DNA of 64,000 bases from contig NZ_JODS01000011.1 of assembly GCF_000718025.1 (NCBI RefSeq), positions 124,001 through 188,000 on the forward strand, written 5' to 3'. Positions 25,100 to 33,372 of this stretch are shown piece by piece. The position numbers and the translations under genes are program-made. Source of the stretch: Kitasatospora purpeofusca. Lineage in GTDB: Bacteria > Actinomycetota > Actinomycetes > Streptomycetales > Streptomycetaceae. The number at the start of each line of letters is the position of its first letter. The first letter of the stretch is position 1. The notes beneath the pieces are model-generated. The model was given only the letters and a program-made list of their open reading frames with translations. It ran no database searches and had not been told where the DNA came from.

Positions 25100-26335
25100 A
25101 TGGCCCAGACCGAGATCATCCCGGATTCGTCCCCGAAGGCACCGCAGGCCGGACCGAGCCCCTCACTCGGCGGCGCACTGGCCCGGGCGCTGCGCGGCAA
25201 CGTACGCCAGTACGGCATGCTGGTCGCCCTCGCGCTGATCGTGCTGCTGTTCCAGATCTGGACCGACGGCATCCTGCTCCAGCCACTCAACATCACCAAC
25301 CTGATCCAGCAGAACGGCTACATCCTCATCCTGGCGATCGGCATGATGATCGTCATCGTCGCCGGGCACATCGACCTCTCGGTCGGCTCGCTGGCCGCCT
25401 TCGTCGGAGCGGCCGCCGCGGTGATGATGGTCAAGCACCACGTCCCGTGGCCCGCGGCGATGCTGGGCGCGCTGGCCATCGGGGCACTCGCGGGCGCCTG
25501 GCAGGGCTTCTGGATCGCCTACCTGGGGATCCCGTCGTTCATCGTCACCCTGGCGGGGATGCTGCTGTTCCGCGGCGGCACCCAGATCCTGTTGCAGGGG
25601 CAGTCCGTGGCGCCGTTCCCCAAGGGCTTCCAGAACATCAGCAGCGGCTTCCTGCCCGAGGTGGGCCCGCACACCGACTACCACAACCTCACTCTGCTGC
25701 TGGGCCTCGCCGTCCTGGGCGTCGCGATCCTCCAGGAGGTGCGCGGCCGGCGCCGGACCGCCTCGTACGGTCTGGAGTTGCTCCCGCTCGGGCTGTTCCT
25801 GGCGAAGCTCGCCGTGGTGACCGCCGCGGTGCTGGTCTTCACCCTGCTGCTGGCCAGCTACCACGGCGTGCCGATCGTGCTGCTGATCCTCGGCGCGCTG
25901 CTGGTCGGCTTCGGCTACCTGATGCGCAACTCGATCATCGGGCGGCACACCTACGCGATCGGCGGCAACGAGGCGGCGGCCGAGCTGTCCGGAGTGAAGA
26001 GCAAGCGGGTCGTCTTCCTCGCCTTCACCACCATGGGCGTCCTCGCCGCGCTCGCCGGCCTGGTCTTCGCGGCGCGCCTCAACGCCGGCACCCCGCAGGC
26101 GGGCATCAACTTCGAGCTGGAGGCCATCGCCGCCGCGTTCATCGGCGGCGCCTCCGCCAGCGGCGGCGTGGGCACCGTGCTCGGTGCGATCATCGGCGGC
26201 CTGGTGCTGGGCGTGCTCAACAACGGCATGTCACTGGTCGGGATCGGCACCGACTACCAGCAGGTGATCAAGGGCCTGGTACTGCTCGCGGCCGTCGGCT
26301 TCGACGTCTACAACAAGCGCCGGGCAGGCTCCTGA
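25100..26335 (+). CDS. Sugar ABC transporter permease, GguB/MmsB type
   Basis: A 411-residue membrane permease with about ten hydrophobic segments. Motifs typical of CUT2 permeases include IVAGHIDLSVGSLAAFVGA, GNEAAAELSGVKSKRVVFLA and IAAAFIGGASASGGVGTVLGA. It starts three bases after the ATPase stop, with GAGG before the ATG. It is the last gene of the importer operon, followed by a terminator at 26346. Confidence 0.95.
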   Translation: MAQTEIIPDSSPKAPQAGPSPSLGGALARALRGNVRQYGMLVALALIVLLFQIWTDGILLQPLNITNLIQQNGYILILAIGMMIVIVAGHIDLSVGSLAAFVGAAAAVMMVKHHVPWPAAMLGALAIGALAGAWQGFWIAYLGIPSFIVTLAGMLLFRGGTQILLQGQSVAPFPKGFQNISSGFLPEVGPHTDYHNLTLLLGLAVLGVAILQEVRGRRRTASYGLELLPLGLFLAKLAVVTAAVLVFTLLLASYHGVPIVLLILGALLVGFGYLMRNSIIGRHTYAIGGNEAAAELSGVKSKRVVFLAFTTMGVLAALAGLVFAARLNAGTPQAGINFELEAIAAAFIGGASASGGVGTVLGAIIGGLVLGVLNNGMSLVGIGTDYQQVIKGLVLLAAVGFDVYNKRRAGS

Positions 26336-26345
26336 CCACCCGCTC

Positions 26346-26388
26346 GACAGGACGGGCCGCCGTGCTTCGCACCGCGGCCCGTCCTGTC
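26346..26388. terminator. Terminator hairpin between importer and bglC
   Basis: A 15-bp perfect stem (26346-26360 with 26374-26388, arm GACAGGACGGGCCGC) lies eleven bases after the permease stop. It sits between converging genes, so it can serve both strands. Confidence 0.8.
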
Positions 26389-26466
26389 GGTCCACCGGCG
26401 GCCCGGCGCCCCGCTCCGGACCCGCGAGGGGCGGAGGGCAGGGCCGCACGGGGCCGGAGGCCGGTC

Positions 26467-27972
26467 CTACGCTTCCCGGGGCGGGTGGAGCTCGCCGGTG
26501 CGGGCGACGCGGCCGTACCAGCGGGCGCTGGACTTGGGGGTGCGGGCCAGCGTCCGCCCGTCGACGTGGACCACGCCGAAGCGCTTCTCGTAGCCGTACG
26601 CCCACTCGAAGTTGTCCAGCAGCGACCACAGGAAGTAGCCGCGGACGTCCGCGCCGTCGGCCATGGCCCGGTGCACCGCCGCGAGATGGCCGTGGACGTA
26701 GGCGGCGCGCTCGGGGTCGTCGACCGTGCCGTCCGGGCCGGTCGTGTCCTCGTACGCCGCGCCGTTCTCGGTGACGACCAGCGGGATCTCCGGATGCCGC
26801 CGGGCCAGCCCGGTGAGCAGTTCGTGCAGGCCGGACGGGTCGACCGCCCAGCCCATCGCGGTCGCCCGGCCCGGGGCCCGGTGGAAGCCCACCGTGTCCG
26901 CCGCCGGCCAGGGTGAGGCGGCGCCGCCGCCGTGGCCGTCCTGCCGGGCGGGTTCGGCACCCTCGGCGGTCGCGGACACCACGGTCGGTGTGTAGTAGTT
27001 GACGCCGAGCCAGTCGAGTCGCTGGTTGGCCGTCCGCTCGTCACCCGGTCGGACGAAGGACCAGTCGGTCAGGCCGGCGGTGTCGTCGAACAGGTCCTGG
27101 GGGTAGGCGCCGTCCAGCATCGGGCCCAGGAAGATCCGGTTGCCGACGGCGTCGATCCGGCGGACCGCCTCCCGGTCCGCCCCGGACGGGGTGAGCGGGC
27201 GCAGCGCGTGCAGGTTGAGCGAGACGGACAGCCGGGCGCTGCCGGGGAGCGCGGCCCGCAGGGCCTGGGCGGCCAGCCCGTGGCCGAGGTTCAGGTGGTG
27301 GGCGGCCCGCAGCGCGGCCACGGGGTCGGTGCGGCCGGGGGCGTGGACGCCCGAGCCGTAGCCGAGGAAGGCGCTGCACCAGGGTTCGTTGAGGGTGGTC
27401 CACTGCTCGACCCGGCCGGCGAGTGCCTCGCCCACCAGGGCCGCGTACTCGGCGAACCGCTCCGCGGTGGTGCGCTCCGGCCACCCGCCGGCCGCCTCCA
27501 GCTCCTGCGGCAGGTCCCAGTGGTAGAGCGTCGCGACGGGGGTGATGCCGGCGGCGAGCAGTTCGTCGGTGAGCCGGCGGTAGAAGTCCAGGCCCCGCTG
27601 GACCGCAGGGCCCCGACCGGTGGGCCGGACCCGGGGCCAGGAGACCGAGAAGCGGTAGGCGGTCAGTCCGAGGTCGGCCATCAGCCGGACGTCCTCGCGG
27701 AAGCGGTGGTAGTGGTCGACCGCCACATCGCCGGTATGGCCCTCGAAGACCTTGCCCGGCGTGCGGCAGAAGCTGTCCCAGATCGACGGCGTGCGGCCGT
27801 CCTCGGCGGCGGCGCCCTCGATCTGGTAGGCGGAGGTGGCCGCACCCCAGAGGAATCCGGTCGGGAAGCGGGGGTTCCCGGTGGGGGCCGGTACGGCGGG
27901 CACCGGTGAGGCGGAGGAGTCGGCGGCGGAGTCGGCGGAGTCGGCGGAGTCGGCGGAGGTGGTGAGTGGCAT
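26467..27972 (-). CDS. bglC: GH1 beta-glucosidase of the cellobiose locus
   Basis: A 501-residue cytoplasmic beta-glucosidase hydrolysing imported cellobiose and cello-oligosaccharides. The GH1 barrel starts at FPTGFLWGAATSAYQIEG. The acid/base is in TTLNEPW, the nucleophile in VVTENGA, and the C-terminal motif is WSLLDNFEWAYGYEKRFG. There is no signal peptide. The N-terminal 30 residues are an Ala/Asp/Ser-rich extension built from 9-bp repeats. It is the last gene of cebE-cebF-cebG-bglC, the standard streptomycete order, repressed by CebR. Confidence 0.93.
   Translation of the reverse strand: MPLTTSADSADSADSAADSSASPVPAVPAPTGNPRFPTGFLWGAATSAYQIEGAAAEDGRTPSIWDSFCRTPGKVFEGHTGDVAVDHYHRFREDVRLMADLGLTAYRFSVSWPRVRPTGRGPAVQRGLDFYRRLTDELLAAGITPVATLYHWDLPQELEAAGGWPERTTAERFAEYAALVGEALAGRVEQWTTLNEPWCSAFLGYGSGVHAPGRTDPVAALRAAHHLNLGHGLAAQALRAALPGSARLSVSLNLHALRPLTPSGADREAVRRIDAVGNRIFLGPMLDGAYPQDLFDDTAGLTDWSFVRPGDERTANQRLDWLGVNYYTPTVVSATAEGAEPARQDGHGGGAASPWPAADTVGFHRAPGRATAMGWAVDPSGLHELLTGLARRHPEIPLVVTENGAAYEDTTGPDGTVDDPERAAYVHGHLAAVHRAMADGADVRGYFLWSLLDNFEWAYGYEKRFGVVHVDGRTLARTPKSSARWYGRVARTGELHPPREA
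27931..27957. repeat. 9-bp tandem repeat in bglC N-terminus
   Basis: Three perfect copies of GTCGGCGGA (plus flanking partial copies) encode repeated Ala-Asp-Ser in the N-terminal tail of the beta-glucosidase. Copy-number change would be in frame and outside the barrel. Confidence 0.7.
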
Positions 27973-28020
27973 GGCGGTGCTCCCAGGGGTGTGCGGGGCA
28001 GCGGACGCGGGGACAGGGTC

Positions 28021-28947
28021 TCAGTTCTTGACGGCGCCGGCGGTGATCCCGCCCACGATGTGCTTGCCCAGGAGGGCGAAGACCAGCAGCAGCGGGACGG
28101 TCGAGATGAGCGCACCGGTCAGGACGACCGCCTGGTCGACGCTGTGGTTCCCGGAGCCGAGTCCGGCCAGGGCCACCTGGAGCGTCGGGCTGCCGTCGGG
28201 GGTCAGGGCGATGAAAGGCCAGAAGAAGTCGTTCCACGCCTGGACGAAGACCAGCATGCCGAGCACGGCCATGGCCGGCCGCGCGACCGGGAACACCACG
28301 TGCCAGACCACGCGCAGGCTGTGCGCGCCGTCGACCCGGGCGGCCTCGACCAGTTCCACGGGCAGGGCGTCCAGCAGGTACTGCCGCATGAAGAACACGC
28401 CGAAGGCGGCGACCAGGGAGGGCAGCACCACGGACTGGAGCTGGTCCACCCACCCCAGGTCGGTGATGATCCGGTACAGCGGGATCACGCTGAGCTGCGG
28501 GGGGACGGTCATCGTCGCCACCACTGTCGCCAGCAGGACGTTGCGGCCCCGGAACGGCAGCTTGGCGAAGGCGAAGCCCGCGAGGGTGGAGAAGAGCACG
28601 GTGGACACGGCCACCAGGGAGGCCACCACCGTGGTGTTGACCAGTGCCTCGCCCATGTCGACCTGGTTCCACGCGAAGGCGAGGTTGTCGAACAGGTGCC
28701 GGCCCGGCAGCAGGGGCGCCGGTGCCTCGACGACCCGCTCGCCGGTGTGCGAGGCGGCGACGAGGTTCCAGTAGAGCGGGAAGAGCGAGACCAGCGCGGC
28801 CAGGCCGAGCAGGACGTAGGTGAGCGGCCCCGCGTGGTTCCGGCGCCCGGCGGACGGCCGCGGTCGGACTCGCCTGCGGCTGCGCGCGTCGTCGTCGGCT
28901 CCGCCGGGGAACGCGGTGGTCGTCGGTGCGGGAGCTGCGGTGCGCAC
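28021..28947 (-). CDS. cebG: Cellobiose ABC transporter permease
   Basis: A 308-residue MalG-type permease. A basic N-terminal tail of about 40 residues precedes six membrane segments, with the EAA loop as VEAARVDGAHSLRVVWHVVFP and a C-terminus LGKHIVGGITAGAVKN typical of CebG. The GTG start is three bases after the cebF stop, with AGGAAGG overlapping the end of cebF. It forms the cellobiose/cellotriose importer with cebE and cebF; the ATPase is expected elsewhere (MsiK). Confidence 0.92.
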   Translation of the reverse strand: MRTAAPAPTTTAFPGGADDDARSRRRVRPRPSAGRRNHAGPLTYVLLGLAALVSLFPLYWNLVAASHTGERVVEAPAPLLPGRHLFDNLAFAWNQVDMGEALVNTTVVASLVAVSTVLFSTLAGFAFAKLPFRGRNVLLATVVATMTVPPQLSVIPLYRIITDLGWVDQLQSVVLPSLVAAFGVFFMRQYLLDALPVELVEAARVDGAHSLRVVWHVVFPVARPAMAVLGMLVFVQAWNDFFWPFIALTPDGSPTLQVALAGLGSGNHSVDQAVVLTGALISTVPLLLVFALLGKHIVGGITAGAVKN

Positions 28948-28950
28948 GGA

Positions 28951-29961
28951 TCAGCCCTTCCTTCGACGCGTACGGACGGCCACGGCCCGGAGGGCCCCGG
29001 CCAGTAGGAGGAGGAGCAGCATCACCCAGGCGATCGCGGAGGCCTGGCCGAGCGCTCCGGTGACCCAGCCCTTCTCGTACATCAGCAGGCTGAGCGTCTG
29101 GAACTGGTTCCCGCTGCCTCCGCTCACCCCCAGGCTGCCGCCGAAGAGCATCGGCTCACCGAACAGTTGGGTCGCTCCGATGGTCGACACCACAATGGTG
29201 AACAGGATGGTCGGCCGGATGGAGGGGACGGTCACACTGACGAACTGTCGCCACCGCGAGGCCCCGTCGAGTTCCGCGGCCTCGTACAGGTCGCGGGGCA
29301 CGGCCTGCATCGCGGCCAGGTAGATCAGCGCGTTGTAACCCGTCCACCGCCAGGTGACGATGACCGAGATGGCGATCTGCGCCGGCCACTTGGAGGACTC
29401 CCAGTCGACGGGGTCGAAACCGACCAGGCCCAGTGCGGTGTTGATCAGCCCGTAGTCGCTGTTGAAGAGCTGGGCGAAGACCAGGGTGGCGGCCGCGATC
29501 GAGGTTGCGTAGGGCGCCAGGACGGCGACCCGCAGGAATCCGCGCCCGCGCACCTCCCGGTTGATCAACTGGGCCAGGCCGAGGGCGAGCAGCAGCTGCG
29601 GGACGGTGGAGAGGACACCGATGGTGAAGGTGTTCGCGAGCGCGTTCCAGAAGAACTCGCTGTCCCACAGGCCGGTGTAGTTGTCCAGGCCCCGCCACTC
29701 GGCGGCACCGCCGAGTTCGACGCGGTGCAGCGAGAGCCAAGCCGTGTAGACCAGCGGGAAGAGGCCGAAGGCGGCGAAGCAGAGGAAGAAGGGGGCGACG
29801 AACACGTAGGGCGCCGCCCGTTGGTCCCAGCGGTGGCGGATGCTGCGCCGACCCGGTGGTTCCCGGCGGGTGTTCTTCGGTCCGCCGGCGGCGCGGGGCG
29901 GGTCCGGCGGCGGGTCGGACGGCGGGCGGCCGTCGGCCGTCGCCCGGGAGGGAGGGGGCAC
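28951..29961 (-). CDS. cebF: Cellobiose ABC transporter permease
   Basis: A 336-residue MalF-type permease. A Pro/Arg-rich cytoplasmic tail (about 1-45) is followed by six membrane helices; the EAA loop reads YEAAELDGASRWRQFVSVTVP. GTG 29961 follows AGGAAGGAC, which decides the start. It lies 137 bases downstream of cebE, a gap rich in GGTGCCG repeats that may fold, and is coupled to cebG. Confidence 0.92.
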   Translation of the reverse strand: MPPPSRATADGRPPSDPPPDPPRAAGGPKNTRREPPGRRSIRHRWDQRAAPYVFVAPFFLCFAAFGLFPLVYTAWLSLHRVELGGAAEWRGLDNYTGLWDSEFFWNALANTFTIGVLSTVPQLLLALGLAQLINREVRGRGFLRVAVLAPYATSIAAATLVFAQLFNSDYGLINTALGLVGFDPVDWESSKWPAQIAISVIVTWRWTGYNALIYLAAMQAVPRDLYEAAELDGASRWRQFVSVTVPSIRPTILFTIVVSTIGATQLFGEPMLFGGSLGVSGGSGNQFQTLSLLMYEKGWVTGALGQASAIAWVMLLLLLLAGALRAVAVRTRRRKG

Positions 29962-30098
29962 GGGGGCGTCCTTCCTGGTCGAGAAGTACGGGGAGAGCGG
30001 GTGGGGCGGGAGGGCCCGGCCGCGCGGCGGCGCGCCCGGGACCGCCCGCCACGCGGACCGCACCGGGCGGCACCGCGGACGGCACCGGGACGCGCCGG

Positions 30099-31457
30099 CT
30101 ACTTCGCGATCTTGTCGTCGATCAGCTTGCGGACGTTGTCCCAGGCCTGGGCGGGGTCGGTGCCGCGCTGCTCGATGTCGAGGATCCCGTTGTCGGTGAG
30201 GAAGGTCTTCACCTGGCCGTCCCAGCGGCTGATCGGCACGGGGCGGATACCGGCGGCGGCCTCGGAGTAGATCCGGCCGACCGGCGCGTCCCCGAAGAAG
30301 GGCAGCTTCGCGTCCTGGACGGCGGCCGAGGTCAGGGTCGACCTGGAGGAGGGGATGTTGCCGTTGACCGCGAAGACCTTGGCGTGCTGGGCCGGCGCGG
30401 TGAGCCAGGCAGCCAGCTTCGCGGCCTCCTCCGCGTGGGCGCCCGACTTGGGCACGGCGAGGAAGGAACCGCCCCAGTTGCCCGCCACGGGGGCCGGAGC
30501 GATGTCCCACTTGCCCTGGTTCTCCGGCCCGGCCTGGTCCTTGATGATGCCGGTCATCCAGCTGGGGCAGGCGACGGTGGCGAACTTGGTGTTCTTGAAG
30601 CCCGCGTTCCAGGTGCCCTTCTCGTCGAACTGGCGCAGCTTCGCGGTGATGCCCCCGGTGGCCGCCGCGGTCGCGATCGACCAGGCCTTCTGGACACCGG
30701 GGCTGTTCCGGTAGTCCAACTCGCCCTTGGCGTCGGCGTACTGGACCGGCTCACTGGCGACCACGGCATTGAACAGGCCGCTGGCGGAGTCGTGGAAGGC
30801 GGTGCCCTCGGGGGCCTTCGACCGGTAGGCGCGGCCGGTGTCCAGGAACTTGTCCCAACTGCCCGCCCAGAGCGCGCCGACCTGGGCGCGGTCGGTGGGC
30901 AGCCCGGCCGCGGCGAAGAGGTCCTTGTTGTAGCAGATGGCCATCGGGCCGATGTCGGTGCCGAGGCCGACGACCTTGCCGTCGGCGGTGGTGGCCTGCT
31001 TCGTCTTCCAGTCGAGGAAGCCGGCGAGGTCCGCGCCGCCGGTCTTCCCGAGGTCGACCCACTTGCCGGCCAGCGCGGGCCCGGTGGCCTCGGCGATGTA
31101 TCCCACCTCCACGGCCTGGATGTCGGCGAGGCCGCTGTCCCGCGAGAGCCGGAGCTTGAGGGTGTCCCAGTACTTCTGGCCGTCGGCCACGTTGGACTCG
31201 ACGATCTTGATGTTGGGGTGGAGGCTCTCGTACTCGGCGTACAGCTTGGCTCCGGTCTCGTTGTCGTAGCCGAAGGAGCCGAAGGTGCCGATCCTCAGGG
31301 TGACGGTGCCTCCGTCGGCGGCGCCGCCGCTACCACTGCCACCGCTACCGCTACCGCTGCTGCTGCAGGCGGCGAGCACGGCGGTGGCCGCGACCAGGGC
31401 CGCGACGGCGGTGGACCGGCGGCGGCCGGGGGTGAGTCCTCTGTCGGTGCTGTGCAT
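30099..31457 (-). CDS. cebE: Cellobiose-binding lipoprotein
   Basis: A 452-residue binding protein. The lipobox AVLAACSSSG precedes a Ser/Gly repeat linker (SGSGSGGSGSGG) and a family 1 solute-binding fold beginning VTLRIGTFGSFGYDNETGA. ATG 31457 follows GAGGAGAG. It heads the cebEFG-bglC operon, divergent from cebR. A TTGACA element at 31619-31624 (minus) and a CebR operator at 31569-31582 lie upstream. Confidence 0.92.
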   Translation of the reverse strand: MHSTDRGLTPGRRRSTAVAALVAATAVLAACSSSGSGSGGSGSGGAADGGTVTLRIGTFGSFGYDNETGAKLYAEYESLHPNIKIVESNVADGQKYWDTLKLRLSRDSGLADIQAVEVGYIAEATGPALAGKWVDLGKTGGADLAGFLDWKTKQATTADGKVVGLGTDIGPMAICYNKDLFAAAGLPTDRAQVGALWAGSWDKFLDTGRAYRSKAPEGTAFHDSASGLFNAVVASEPVQYADAKGELDYRNSPGVQKAWSIATAAATGGITAKLRQFDEKGTWNAGFKNTKFATVACPSWMTGIIKDQAGPENQGKWDIAPAPVAGNWGGSFLAVPKSGAHAEEAAKLAAWLTAPAQHAKVFAVNGNIPSSRSTLTSAAVQDAKLPFFGDAPVGRIYSEAAAGIRPVPISRWDGQVKTFLTDNGILDIEQRGTDPAQAWDNVRKLIDDKIAK

Positions 31458-31568
31458 GCCACTCTCCTCGTCCGGGTGGTGTCGGGAATCGCGCCGATGG
31501 GGCGCCGGCAGGGTTCTGCCTGGGCACGGGTGGAAGCACGGCGGGCCTCGCTCGGCCCGACCGGAGCG

Positions 31569-31737
31569 TGGGAGCGCTCCCATGCCACAGCCGGAAGGTT
31601 GCTGCGCGGGTGGGGCGATGTCAAGAGATGAACCCGAACTCGTCCAGCGAGACCCCGATTCACGCTCAGCCCGCCACTTCTCGAACTCACCCCGGCACGC
31701 TCCGACGACCCGCCGCGCTAGAGTGGGAGCGCTCCCA
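31569..31737. promoter_or_regulatory. cebE/cebR control region with two CebR operators
   Basis: Two perfect TGGGAGCGCTCCCA sites (31569-31582 and 31724-31737) occupy the 372-base divergent gap. The first lies between the cebE -35 (TTGACA 31619-31624, minus) and its start codon. The second overlaps the cebR -10 element TAGAGT (31719-31724), implying autoregulation. This is the established CebR binding sequence. Confidence 0.85.
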
Positions 31738-31829
31738 ATCCTCCGGGGGCGTCAGCCGGCTTGACCGGGCCGCCACCCGGCGCGGTTTCATACGGGGATG
31801 GAGACAGCGCCGACGAAAGGCACCAGGCT

Positions 31830-32885
31830 GTGAGCGGACGACAGACCGGCAGGCCCACCCTGGAGGAGGTCGCGACCCGGGCCGGCGTGGGCCGCGGCAC
31901 CGTCTCCCGGGTGATCAACGGCTCACCCCGGGTCAGCGAACAGGCGAAGGAGGCGGTGGAGCGGGCTGTCGCCGAGCTGGGATACGTCCCCAACCGGGCC
32001 GCCCGGGCCCTCGCGGGCAATCGCACGGACGCCGTCGCCCTGGTCGTCCCCGAGACCGAGAACCGGCTCTTCGCCGAGCCCTACTTCCTGGACATCATCC
32101 GCGGTGTGAGCGCCGAACTGGCGGATGCCGACATGCAGTTGCTGCTCACACTGATCCGCACCGACCAGGAGCGGCAGCGCTTCGAGCAGTACCTCGCGGC
32201 CCAGCGGGTGGACGGCGTCCTGCTGGTCTCCGTGCACCGCGACGACCCGCTGCCGGACCTGGTCCGCGCGCTCGGCCTGCCCGCCGTCCTGAACGGGCGC
32301 CGTTCGGAGAACGAGCCGGTGGCCTACGTCGACTCCGACAACGTCGGTGCCGGCCGGTCGGCGGTCGAGCACCTGGCCGGACGCGGCCGGCACCGGATCG
32401 CCACCATCACGGGCCCGCTCGACATGTTCGCCGCCCAGGGCCGCCTCGACGGCTACCGTCAGGGACTCGCCGCCGTCGGCCTGCCGACGGACGACCGACT
32501 GGTCTCCACCGGCGACTTCACCGAGGAGGGCGGCCGCCGCGCCATGGCGGAGCTCCTGGAGCGCTGCCCGGACCTCGACGCGGTCTTCGCGGCCTCCGAC
32601 CTCATGGCGGTGGGAGCCAGGGCCGTCCTGCGCGCCCGCGGCCGCGAAGTGCCCGGCGACGTCGCGCTGGTGGGCGTCGACGACTCCCCCGTCGCCCGCC
32701 ACTCGGACCCCCCGCTGACCAGCGTCCGCCAGCCGATCGAGGAGATGGGCCGCCGGATGGCCCGCGCACTGCTCCGGCAGATCGCCGCGAACGGCGCGGG
32801 CGGCTCCGACGTCGAGGAGGACGGCGGTGAGGAACGGCCCCGCCTGGTGCTGCCGACCGAGCTGATCGTCCGCGCGTCCTCCTGA
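31830..32885 (+). CDS. cebR: Cellobiose-responsive LacI-family repressor
   Basis: A 351-residue regulator. The HTH reads TLEEVATRAGVGRGTVSRVI, with the sugar-binding domain ending in PPLTSVRQPIEEMGRRMARA. I chose GTG 31830, with AGG about ten bases upstream, over a longer start at 31761. It diverges from cebE with CebR operators between them. In streptomycetes CebR is released by cellobiose or cellotriose and controls cellulases as well; here the GH9 gene has an identical operator. Confidence 0.92.
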   Translation: MSGRQTGRPTLEEVATRAGVGRGTVSRVINGSPRVSEQAKEAVERAVAELGYVPNRAARALAGNRTDAVALVVPETENRLFAEPYFLDIIRGVSAELADADMQLLLTLIRTDQERQRFEQYLAAQRVDGVLLVSVHRDDPLPDLVRALGLPAVLNGRRSENEPVAYVDSDNVGAGRSAVEHLAGRGRHRIATITGPLDMFAAQGRLDGYRQGLAAVGLPTDDRLVSTGDFTEEGGRRAMAELLERCPDLDAVFAASDLMAVGARAVLRARGREVPGDVALVGVDDSPVARHSDPPLTSVRQPIEEMGRRMARALLRQIAANGAGGSDVEEDGGEERPRLVLPTELIVRASS

Positions 32886-32939
32886 CCGGCGGGCGACCCG
32901 GTCCTCCCCCTCGCGAATGTGCACCACTCAACGCGAGTG

Positions 32940-32945
32940 TAGGAT
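32940..32945 (+). promoter_or_regulatory. Candidate -10 element of the trypco2 gene
   Basis: TAGGAT stands 38 bases before the GTG of the small gene, just after an inverted repeat CTCGCG (32910-32915) / CGCGAG (32932-32937). No convincing -35 is present, so an activator or alternative sigma factor is possible. Confidence 0.35.
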
Positions 32946-32983
32946 CCGGTTCGGCGACAAGCGGATCCAACAGGGGGAAGCGC

Positions 32984-33295
32984 GTGATTGAACTGTCCGA
33001 CATGGTCCGCGAGTTGAGGCAGCAATTGACGACGGCGCTGGCCGACGGCACGGACGAGGCGGTCCGGTTCGAACTCGGCCCCGTCGAGCTGGAGGCCACG
33101 GTCGCCGTCAGTCGTGAGGGAGGTGCGGACGCCAAGGTCCGCCTCTGGGTCGTCGACGCCTCGGCGAACGGAAAGTACGCCCGGGCCCAGACGCAGCGGA
33201 TCACGGTCACGCTTGTGCCCAGGACCAAGGCCCCCGGCCAGTCGGAGTTCCGCTCCGTCCTCATCGGTGGCGAGGACGTCGAGGGAGAGCGGTGA
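32984..33295 (+). CDS. Trypco2-like small protein (trypsin-co-occurring)
   Basis: A 103-residue cytoplasmic protein beginning MIELSDMVRELRQQLTTALA, followed by RFELGPVELEATVAV and a C-terminal TQRITVTLVPR strand. This pattern matches what I know as the trypco2 domain, a small alpha-plus-beta module found beside trypsin-like proteases in predicted biological-conflict systems. The next gene encodes exactly such a protease fused to a NACHT-type NTPase. GTG 32984 follows a GGGGGAAG site. Its role (adaptor, sensor or protease cofactor) is unknown. Confidence 0.75.
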   Translation: MIELSDMVRELRQQLTTALADGTDEAVRFELGPVELEATVAVSREGGADAKVRLWVVDASANGKYARAQTQRITVTLVPRTKAPGQSEFRSVLIGGEDVEGER

Positions 33296-33372
33296 GCGCC
33301 CCCGGATGCCGATCCTGAGCAGCGCGCCTCCGGGCGCCACCCGTCCCGCCGCTCCGCTCAGGGGGTGAGCGG

